A DNA stretch of 64,000 bases from Blepharisma stoltei (lineage: Eukaryota > Ciliophora > Heterotrichea > Heterotrichida > Blepharismidae), in NCBI GenBank assembly GCA_914767885.1, contig CAJZBQ010000053.1, forward strand, positions 1,462,501 to 1,526,500, read 5' to 3'. The position numbers were made by a program, and so were the translations under genes. Shown here in pieces: positions 52,353 to 60,706 of this stretch. The notes under the pieces are model-generated. The model was given only the letters and a program-made list of their open reading frames with translations. It was not told the DNA's origin and did not search any database. Position 1 is the first letter of the stretch. The number at the start of each line of letters is the position of its first letter.

Positions 52353-53718
52353 CTAATAAATTTTGACTTCCAATTTAAAAGGGTTAAGAGATTCCTTTCT
52401 TTTATCTTCAAGGTGATTTTCCATATCATTTATTTCATTCATCATTTCATAGTCAAGATGGGTTGTATCTTCTCCTCTACTATGCTTTTCTTCACCAAGC
52501 TTTCTATATTTTTCTTTAATTTTCTGGATATTAACCAGCTTTTTTGGGTAGCACGTATTTCCATCCACCATTGGAAGAATACGAAACCCTATACTCATAA
52601 ATCCACCATCACAGATAGAAATTGAAAATCATGCTTTTTCATCAATTTTCCATTAGTGATGGATGGATTTACGAGCATAGGGTTTCTATAGTGGGTGAAA
52701 ATACGCATCACCCGCTTTTCTGTAATATGAACTTCCAAAATTTTTTCTAATTCAAGCTCTAGCTCTTGGGGAGTCTTTTTTTGAGAAATTCCACCAGATA
52801 TGTCACTTTCTTTATTTTTCCTGGTTGATGTTTTACTAACTCCCCCATCCGTGAGCGAACAAAACCATTAGAAAAATCCCTATTTTTGCCAAAAAACCCA
52901 CCCTCCGTAACAAAAGGTTTAAAAGAAAATTTTACATGAAAAAAATTTTTGATATATAAGTGATAGTTAGTATAATGAAATCTCGAGCTAATTCTGTTTA
53001 ATTTTAAACAAATTGCGTTTTAAAAAACAAAATTTTACAAATTAAATTAATATTTGCCTTCCAATTTTCGAGAAGTGGGATTTTTTTAAATTCTAAAAAA
53101 AAAATTGTTCTTTAAAATTTATATATAAACTTTTTTAAAAAAAAAATTAACCCCCCTCTGTGAGCGACCAAGATGTTTTTGTTCACTCACGGAGATGGGA
53201 ATAAGTTCTATTAATTCACGAAACTGCTTTTTATATAACGGAGTTGGCGATGTGCTTAAATTTCTCGTTTTCCTTACTTGCACTCTATTCACTAAGCTAT
53301 CGTTTTGGCCCTTCAAATTTAATTGGACTTGCCGAGAAGCGTTATGGGATATGAATTCGTGTTCTTTTACAGTCTTTTCAGCAGCCCTTTGTGATAATAG
53401 CTGCCCGGAATTTTGAATTTTTGGTGGCTTTGGGGCAAGAATAGCATCTTGGTTTAGCAATAAATTGTTCATTCTGACTTGATAGTCTCGATACTTGCTG
53501 TTTCTCATAGCTTCATGATATTCAATAGCTTGCTAAATAAAATATACGGAATACATTTCAAGTAGTGTCCTTAAGATCTCAATTGTCCCATTTTCATTTA
53601 TTTGAATTTCAAGTTTAGATAAATTTTCTTCAAAATCGTCTGGTAAAGGCTTAATAGAAGGGCAAAATTTTGATCTCCCGGATCTGATAGTTTCTTGCTT
53701 TCCTTTATTTTTTGACAT
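52353..53718 (-). CDS. Hypothetical charged protein, two IESs and one intron
   Basis: The segments, high to low, are 53718-53548, 53532-53204, 52838-52689 and 52581-52353, giving 292 residues and a TAG stop (the only TAG stop seen). The N-terminus is basic (MSKNKGKQETIRSGRSKF). A long helical, Lys/Gln/Asn-rich middle follows (NSGQLLSQRAAEKTVKEHEF), then ELELELEKILEVHITEKRVMR and a charged C-terminus with DMENHLEDKRKES. No domain was recognised. After removal of the 15-nt intron, the 365-bp family A IES and a 107-bp palindromic IES the length is divisible by three. Without removal only fragments appear. Confidence 0.7.
52582..52688. mobile_element. 107-bp palindromic IES
   Basis: TA is at 52580-52581 and 52687-52688. 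The ends are inverted repeats of about 25 bp (CGAAACCCTATACTCATAAA and its partner GAAACCCTATGCTCGTAAAT). Excision joins FTHY to ILPMVDGN in frame. Confidence 0.88.
52839..53203. mobile_element. IES, family A MITE (365 bp)
   Basis: TA is at 52837-52838 and 53202-53203. The ends are CTCCCCCATCCGTGAGCGAAC and TTCACTCACGGAGATGGGA. The core matches other copies. Excision joins RELIEL to SKTSTRKN. Confidence 0.88.
53533..53547 (-). other. 15-nt spliceosomal intron
   Basis: On the minus strand this reads GTATATTTTATTTAG. It removes an in-frame TAG and joins LLEMYS to QAIEYHEAM. Confidence 0.9.
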
Positions 53719-54443
53719 TTTGGAATTATTAATATGAAACTGGAGGATTTTATATTTAGGATTCCAGTCTTTGCCGATATGGAATTTAAGGATTTATCAA
53801 TTCCACAAACATTTTAGATTCGCAGAGTGAAACATTTTTTACCTATAATAATTATTTAATATTTTAAACTTTGGGATTGATATGACTATTAAAAATAACT
53901 TAATACTGTAATTCTACTTGAAAACTGATAGTGAAATATTATTCTAAAAATGTGGAAGTTTAATTTTCATCTAGCTTTTATTTAAGCTCTGTTTTGCTCA
54001 GCTAAGAATATTAAAGAAAGCATATCTCAGCAGCTGAAAGTCTTTTTCCAGGACTATTAACAAGAAATCTTGAGTGACTGTGGTAACTTAATTTAGAAGC
54101 TAATAAAAAATATAAAGAATGATAATTAATTAGCATTCAAATTTAAGAATTTTTAAAATTAGCCGTGAACTTATTTTGACAGTCAAAATAATAATTTATA
54201 ACTTTGTTTGCAGTTTTAGAATATTTAACTGCAATTATTATAAAGAATATAAATCATATCCATTGTGAAGAAATTAAAAAAAATCTAAGCTTTAAAACTC
54301 TTAAAATCATCTTCAACATGAACTATGATTTAAATCGCAGAGACAAACGTAAATACTCTAATATTTATCGAAAACTTTATATGAAAATTCATCCCATATG
54401 CTAGCCTTCTCATACAACCATTTATAATAATTTTTGACCGCAA
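53719..54443. other. Divergent intergenic region (725 bp)
   Basis: This is AT-rich sequence between two divergent genes. A 66-codon frame at 54204 has no supporting features. It probably carries the RACK1 promoter. Confidence 0.6.
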
Positions 54444-55433
54444 ATGAGAAGCAACGAAGAAGAGAGACTAAAGCACGTTGGAGATCTCATTGGCCATAAT
54501 GGTTGGGTTACTGCCCTTGCCACAGGTAATGAAGAACATGGAAACCTTCTTGTTTCCGTCTCCCGAGACCGTTCCCTTCTCATCTGGAATCTTGACCTTT
54601 CCCAAGAGCAAGGCTTTATCCAAACAGTGACTGCAAACCCTCACAGAGCCCTCAAAGGTCACTCCCACTTCATTTCAGACGTTGTACTTTCATCAGACAA
54701 CAACTTTGCCCTTACAGGTTCCTGGGATACAACCATGAGACTATGGGACTTGCGTGCAGGCCGCACCACCTACAGATTTGTTGGACACTCCAAAGACGTT
54801 TTAACAGTCGCTATGTCCCCAGACAACCGTCAAATCCTTTCAGGTTCTCGCGATAAGACAATTAAGCTTTGGAACACAATTGCTGAGATGAAGTATGAGT
54901 TCGATACTGAATCTTCACATACTGACTGGGTTTCCTCTGTAAGATTTACCCCAACAACTAAAGACCCACTTATTGTGTCAGCAGGCTGGGATAATTCAAT
55001 CAAATTGTGGGAGCAACAGACCTATAAGTTGAAGCATAACCTCATTGGGCACACAGGCTGCATTAATTCGACCACGATTTCTCCAGATGGAAACTTCTGT
55101 GCTTCAGGAGGAAAAGACTGCAGCGTTATGATCTGGCACATCAAGGACCAAGTCTTGCTATACCAACTCGACACTGGATCATCAGTAAATGCCTTAGCTT
55201 TTTCCCCAACAAGGTATTGGCTTGCAGCTGCCACTGATAGTGGAATTAAGGTATGGGATTTGGACACAAAGACTTTGATCAATGAATTTGTTCCTGACAA
55301 ATTTGCAAAAGATGGACAAACTAGAATTAGATCACCTGGCGCTTTATCGGTAGCTTGGTCTGGAAATGGAGATGTCTTGTACGGAGGGTTCACAGATGGA
55401 GTAATTAGAGCTTACGCCGTTACCCAAGAATAA
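54444..55433 (+). CDS. RACK1: RACK1, ribosome-associated WD40 scaffold
   Basis: This is an intact 329-residue frame, close to the usual RACK1 length of about 317. Seven WD40 blades are visible, with classic GH...WD spacing: IGHNGWVTALATG, LVSVSRDRSLLIWNL, LKGHSHFISDVVLS, ALTGSWDTTMRLWDL, FVGHSKDVLTVAMS, ILSGSRDKTIKLWN, HTDWVSSVRFTP and IGHTGCINSTTISPDG. The RACK1-type start (HVGDLIGHNGWVT) is present. RACK1 sits on the 40S head and links signalling to translation. The codon choice is richer in C at third positions than in neighbouring genes, as expected for a highly expressed gene. No intron or IES is present. Confidence 0.97.
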   Translation: MRSNEEERLKHVGDLIGHNGWVTALATGNEEHGNLLVSVSRDRSLLIWNLDLSQEQGFIQTVTANPHRALKGHSHFISDVVLSSDNNFALTGSWDTTMRLWDLRAGRTTYRFVGHSKDVLTVAMSPDNRQILSGSRDKTIKLWNTIAEMKYEFDTESSHTDWVSSVRFTPTTKDPLIVSAGWDNSIKLWEQQTYKLKHNLIGHTGCINSTTISPDGNFCASGGKDCSVMIWHIKDQVLLYQLDTGSSVNALAFSPTRYWLAAATDSGIKVWDLDTKTLINEFVPDKFAKDGQTRIRSPGALSVAWSGNGDVLYGGFTDGVIRAYAVTQE

Positions 55434-56082
55434 ATTTTTAAACGTCATGCCTTGAAGAATTAAAATTCTCAGGGCGACAGCCTTCTGAAAAAGAGGGAGG
55501 AAGGACATAATAAAAATTCTTAAAAATGGTGCACCTGTATAAGCTAAACGCTAGTAGCTATGAATTTAGCAATTATGATTATGACTGAATAAAATCGTGG
55601 CTATTGCATTTTTTGATAATTCATCAAACTAATTTTATACTTTTATTATGATTTTGTTAGGGTGCTTCATATTTTCAAGTTTAAAGAATATCGTATTTAA
55701 TGTTTATAACTATGATTAATCCCCCTCTCTCAACAAACTATTTTTTTTTCTCGCTCTAAGAATAGAAATTTTTTATAAAAAAGATAATTAATTATAGAAA
55801 TTTACGTTTTTATAAACCAAAATGTTAAAATTTAATAGAATTGCCAGAGATTTCATTGCGACAATTATTCTTATATTTTAAAATAAAAAAATTTGTTAAT
55901 TTCCGAAATAGCAGGAATCTAAATGTTTTGCCTGATCACAGACGATAGTAAAGCATTTCTCATTAAAATTAGAATCATTTTACATTAAATGGCTAATTTA
56001 TATTTTATTTCATTCACTAACTGAATTTTGTTCTTATTTGCTACATACAATCGCATATTTCGATTCTGTGATAAATTATAAA
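55434..56082. other. Intergenic region with decayed family A remnant
   Basis: This is AT-rich sequence between RACK1 and RPN5. A short GC-richer patch at 55441-55500 (CTCAGGGCGACAGCC) has no flanking repeats that I can find. A decayed family A copy is described separately. Confidence 0.6.
55716..55900. repeat. Degenerate family A remnant
   Basis: It begins AATCCCCCTCTCTCAACAAAC and keeps the core AATAGAATTGCCAGAGATTTC. This lines up with AACAGAATTAGCTCTAGATTTC of intact copies. No right terminus was found. Confidence 0.55.
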
Positions 56083-57252
56083 ATGGAGGAGGACTATTTG
56101 CAAGATCTTCTGAAAAAGGAAAAAGAATTAAGGCAAGCCGAAGAAGTAAATGCTCAAGAATCCCAAAAAGTCATCTGCGAAATTGTTGAGCGTGTCCGCC
56201 AGACTGGAAACTGGGAAGCTGTAGCTGAGTGAATCCAAGCTTTAGCTAAGCGCCGAAGACAGCCCAAGCAAGCTATTACAGGAATGATTCAGCAAGCTAT
56301 CGGTTATCTCGATTCGTTGCCTAAAGGTCATCCTTTATTATTAGTGCTTCGAAAGGTATCTGAAGGAAAAATTTATTTAGAAGTAGAATTTGCCCGGCTA
56401 ACAAAAGTATTAGCAGAACTCAAAGAACAAGAAGGCAACTTAGAAGAATCCTCAAGTCTCCTACAAGAAGTCCAAGTTGAAACTTACGGGTCTATGGATA
56501 AAAACGAAAAACTCAATTTTTTGCTTCAGCAATTAAGACTTTTATTAGCGCTCAATGACTATATAAGATTTTTTATTATTTCCAAAAAAGTCAATAGAAA
56601 AGTATTAGACGAGCCAGGTATGGAAGCCGCGAAAGTTCAGTTTTTACAGTTCATGATTCAATATTATGACCACCAAAAGAGTTATATGGAGTCTGCATTA
56701 GCCTATCAGACGCTTTATGAAGTCCAAGGGCAAGGATTTGATGCGGCTCATGCATTGCAACAGATGGTACTAAATTTATTATTAGTTCCTTATAGTGCAG
56801 AGCAAATTGATTTATTGAGGAGAGTTGAAGATAAAGAAGAATTAGAAGCGAACTTAAGACATGTGATAAAAATTTTACTTGGAAAAGAAATAGGAAAAGT
56901 CCCAGGCGAAATCCAAGCATTGCTGACTCCAGAGAAGTGGAATTTGTTGAGGAGAAGAATAAATCAGCACAATATCAGGATTGTTCAAAGCTATTATTCA
57001 AAAATTACTTTAAATAGACTTGCTGAGCTTTTGGAGTATACAGTTGATGAAACTGAGGCTGAAATAAGGGATATGGTAAGCTATATGGGATTTTCCGCAA
57101 AAATAAACAGACCAGAAAAGTATATTTACTTCTCAAAACCTTCAGAACCACAAAATCAGTTAAATGAGTGGGGAAGTGACATTTTTGGTCTACTCAACCG
57201 TTTAGAAGAAATTACCCATTTAATCCACAGAGAGCACATTGTTGCCTCATAA
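56083..57252 (+). CDS. PSMD12: 26S proteasome regulatory subunit RPN5/PSMD12
   Basis: The frame gives 389 residues from the first in-frame ATG at 56083. RPN5 is a PCI-domain scaffold of the proteasome lid. The N-terminal helical repeats include NWEAVAEWIQALAKRRRQPK and QAITGMIQQAIGYLDSLP; the Trp within the first is TGA at 56230. Later parts include KVSEGKIYLEVEFARLTKVL, FLQFMIQYYDHQKSYMESAL and the PCI winged-helix region (HNIRIVQSYYSKITLNRLAE, LLEYTVDETEAEIRDMVS). The end ITHLIHREHIVAS is typical. It is shorter than the animal protein at the N-terminus by about 50 residues. The stop is 1 bp from the stop of the convergent zinc-finger gene. Confidence 0.93.
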
Positions 57253-57253
57253 T

Positions 57254-58285
57254 TTACGAATTAGTTTTATTAAAATTATTTTTTCTAATTTTCCAAATTC
57301 TAAATGAATGCAATTCATTAACCAAGGAGACTCTATTAGAAATGCGGCTTAGGTGGTTAATAATCGATTCGTATTTTTTGGCCTTTTTTATTGTTTGAGA
57401 TACTATTCCAAATGATCTTTGTCTTTTGACTGGCAATTTTTGTGACATATTTCATGTTGATGTTATTATTTTTGAAATAGATGGGGCATGCTCTTCATTT
57501 TTTTGGGGTTTGTGGATTTTTTCGTCATTTTTTGATGGGGCTTTTTCTTCATTTTTTGATACTTTTTGGTTTATCTCTACGAGCTTTGACACTTTTTGGT
57601 TTAGATCTTCATTTGCTGAAATTGATATTTTTTTGGTCTCTTCTTCATTTTTTGATAATTGTTGGATATCTTCTCCATTTGTTAATATTTTTTGGTTGAC
57701 CTCATCTTGCGAAGAAGTAGCTTTAGAACTTTTTTTAATAGCGTTTTCAGTTGACTTAATAAAAGATTTACAGAATGCTGCCTTATCTGGTTTTTTTGTC
57801 TTTTCAATGTTTTCCATTGCAATTTTAACAAACGAGTCTAAATTTGGTGTGGGTGTTTCTACAGTATTTGAGCCATTTTGATTTTCAACATCATTATTTT
57901 GCTGTGGAGCTGATGAAATAACAAGCGTTTCTTCTATTTCCATTGCTTGAGTTTTTTCTTCAGGCTTGCTAATTATTGGAATTGGTTGTTTAACCTTTGC
58001 ATTTGAATGTGCAAAAGCATGAGCTTTTAATAGAAGATTATGCAAAACTTTAGAACACACTTGGCACTTGTATTTTTCTGGGCCGACTTGATCAAATAAG
58101 GTCTTGTCTATTTCCATTTGTGCTGGCTTACATTGATGGGTTTCTGCTTGAGGTCTTGGAAGAAGCTTAAGACATGTACAGCATTTAAAAAATTCTGTTT
58201 CCTCTGGAAAGAGATGCTGAGTTAAGTTATTTTTCTCGATTTTTAAGAAGGAGATTCCGTTTATTTCAACTTTTGCGTCTGTCAT
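57254..58285 (-). CDS. Zinc-finger protein with long charged tail
   Basis: The frame gives 343 residues when the TGA at 57452-57454 is read as Trp. Two treble C/H clusters are visible: FKCCTCLKLLPRPQAETHQC at about residues 33-52 and YKCQVCSKVLHNLLLKAHAF with a final His at about 72-93; the second fits C2H2. The rest is low-complexity and charged, with repeated QKVSKNEE/KNDEKIHK-type units between residues 200 and 275. The basic C-terminus (KLPVKRQRSFG, SQTIKKAKKY) could be a nuclear signal. A nucleic-acid-binding role is plausible but the family is not recognised. Its 3' end overlaps the RPN5 transcript region. No insert is present. Confidence 0.75.
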
Positions 58286-58448
58286 TTTTTTCTATTTATT
58301 TAGGGGGATATCTTCAAAAAGAATTTAGATATTCATTTTTATACATAAAGTAATTAGATGCTTTATACTAAGCAAAAATATGTGCTCGCTTATTTAAAAC
58401 AATAAATTGAAACACATAAAGTAATATGAATATGATACTGAATTTTAA

Positions 58449-59066
58449 TTAATTACTTATACTATTAAATAGCTGTTGCCACCCCGATACTGTTGTAATA
58501 TTAGAAGCATCAGGTACCCATACTCCATTTATCAAGTATGAAGGAGTTCCTGGCATCTTTATTGAGCATGCAAAGTCATAAGAGTTTCTCAGACTTCTAT
58601 TGGCTGCATATGCATTCATTCCATTAAGTATCGTATTAAAGCTCGCACCAGTTGCTTGCATGGCATACAATGTCACTGTATTCTGCATTGTCTGAAAGTC
58701 ATTTTGGTTTGCTTGCTGTATAAAAGCCTCTTGCTTCTGAAACATTATGTCAATATATGAAGTAAAATTTGTTGAAGTATAGTTCATTTGTATAAATCTT
58801 CCTGCTAATGCTACATTGAAGGATAAAAGCCTGTAGGATAAAGGAAAGATGTGAATAATTAGGCCAAGTCACTTTTGGTTTTGGTTGTAATATTGCATGA
58901 CAGATGGGTAAGCCAACTTGGATTGAGGGTCCAAGTGATCCATAAACAATTCAAGAGTGTAGTTGCTTCTCAAAGGGCCAAGGAATAATCCATCGTAAGG
59001 ATGAGGGATTGGAGTTACTTGAGTTGCAGCAGCGAGTACCAAAATTAGAGAGCCAATAATTATCAT
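58449..59066 (-). CDS. Secreted DsbA-fold (thioredoxin-like) protein
   Basis: The frame gives 205 residues from ATG at 59064-59066. It has a signal peptide (MIIIGSLILVLAAAT), then a DsbA-like beta-alpha start (YTLELFMDHLDPQSK) in which the usual CXXC site is replaced by HLDPQS. The central part is helical and N-glycosylation-rich (NYTSTNFTSY). The C-terminus has the cis-Pro loop of thioredoxin folds (KMPGTPSYLINGVWVPDAS). This resembles the ciliate and plant thioredoxin-fold proteins related to DsbA, probably without redox activity because the CXXC is absent. A TGA at about 58868 reads as Trp. Fold assignment rests on pattern. Confidence 0.68.
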
Positions 59067-59277
59067 TATCACATTTGAAGAGAAAACGATTTTAATATTA
59101 TAATTAAAGATTTATCCTTTACATAATGCTAAAAATAAATAATTTTAAATATAGGCAGCTTTAGCAGGCTTGAATTCTAGTATTTAAAGGTAAAATAATA
59201 GATTTAATTCTTTGAATTTGCTAAATTCCTATAGCTAATTTTCCAAATAAATAGGGCGTAAATAGGAATATAATCTT

Positions 59278-60516
59278 ATGGCAGACTTCAATACTCTTGG
59301 GTTGCAATTTGCACAATTTTATTACAACGGTTTCCAATCAAACAGAGAAAGCTTAACTCACCTCCATCCTTGATCGAATAGCGAAGTTGAAATTTTTTTT
59401 AAAATTGAATCCTCGATAGTTAAATAATTAATATGGTGGTGGATATTAAATATGTCCTTACCTACGGCACATCACTGTCGGCGCCAAAATAGCTTTATAG
59501 CTTAAATCAAGGCTCAGATCCTTTGATTCTAACCCTAGCACACCATATTGAGTGGGTGGCTTTAGGGAGTCAGCTAGTGGGCATTCCAGTCCAAGTTTTA
59601 GTTATCCCGATGGTTTCTGGGCTACTGGTTCTTTTCCCTACCGGTTTCAGAGGGCCGTGGGTTTTTTTTTCTGAGTGTCACCCTTCCTTAAGATGGCCAA
59701 GAGGGGGGTTTTGGGCTAACCTTTACTTCCATAGCACCTCAGGCGCACAACACTAAGGGTCTTTAATGCACATCGAGAATTAAGAAGATTAGTGCAGGCC
59801 CTAGCTTCTGATAAAACCACTGCTGTCAGGGTTCAGGAAACCACTGCTGCTCCTTGCAGGCAGGGATCCGGTATTCGAAAGCGTGCGGAGGCATCAAACC
59901 TGTAAGACTTAAAGACACTAAACTTAACTTAACTCGATAGTCAAACGAAACAAATTCCCTTCTCACTTCAAATTTATTACCTATCTTTGATAGTAATGAA
60001 TCTTAGATATTATATCACATATTAGCTCCAAACAATAATATTTTTAGTATATATACCAATATATTGAATATTCTATCTTTTGTGATAATGTATAAAATAT
60101 TTATATGGGAAAAAAATTTATATAAAATTTTTTAAATTAATAAGAATTTATTTATAATTTTTTTTCTAAAAACATTTTAGCAACGATTGATGATAAATAT
60201 TTGTTCGATTAAGAATTGGGAGGTAAGAGTTTTATTCAATGCAGACTCAATGCTTACTTTCGAGTCAGATCACTTTAAAGGAGCAGATGCTATTATGGTA
60301 AAATTCCATTCACTTACTGCCCAAAGCATTGTTCATCACATCCTGACTTTAGATGTACAGCCTTCTACAACCCAAGGTAGCATGATTATTCTTGTCACTG
60401 GACAGCTACAAATGGATCAAGACGCCCCACTTAAATTCTCGCAAGTTTTCCATTTGATTCCAGCTGCAGGGTCATATGTGTGCACAAATAATCTTTTCAG
60501 ACTTAACCTCGGGTAA
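59278..60516 (+). CDS. NTF2: Nuclear transport factor 2, split by IES
   Basis: The segments are 59278-59355 and 60226-60516, giving 122 residues, the normal NTF2 length. NTF2 is a homodimer that carries RanGDP into the nucleus. The N-terminus LGLQFAQFYYNGFQSNRESL precedes the IES and RVLFNADSMLTFESDHFKGA follows it, giving the family's RxxL..LY..-SMLTFEG pattern. The end QVFHLIPAAGSYVCTNNLFR matches the C-terminal strands. The 870-bp family B IES contains retroposon R10. Its right boundary TA lies in GGAGG-TA-AGAG and the left in AGCT-TA-ACTC. Confidence 0.95.
59356..60225. mobile_element. Family B MITE/IES (870 bp) containing retroposon R10
   Basis: TA is at 59354-59355 and 60224-60225. The left end is ACTCACCTCCATCCTTGATCG and the right end CGATTAAGAATTGGGAGG, with a second CAACGATTGATGA copy just inside. 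Without R10 it would be about 349 bp. Excision restores NTF2. Confidence 0.88.
59425..59945 (+). mobile_element. Retroposon R10, nested in family B IES
   Basis: The insert is flanked by CTCGATAGTTAAA (59412-59424) and CTCGATAGTCAAA (59933-59945). It starts TAATTAATATGGTGGTGG and ends in CTTAACTTAA. It is GC-rich. Confidence 0.85.
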
Positions 60517-60706
60517 GCCTAATTAACAAGATTATAATTAAAAATGATTTGGAAAGATATAAGAGAAATATTCATCAAAATAAAACTCAGTCTGATAGAA
60601 AAAAATATAAACCATGCCCTTATATAAATAATTGTGCATTTCTAGTCAAGCATAAAGATTAAGTACTAATTATGTATTCAAATTTATTTTTGGTAGAAAA
60701 TGAATA

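Noticed and set aside
54204..54404. 66-codon frame upstream of RACK1
   Set aside because: It is AT-rich and Lys/Asn/Ile-rich by composition, and no feature or neighbour supports it.
57426..57881. 151-codon plus-strand frame
   Set aside because: It is antisense to the low-complexity tail of the zinc-finger gene; its Phe/Ser-rich content is the complement of Lys/Glu repeats.
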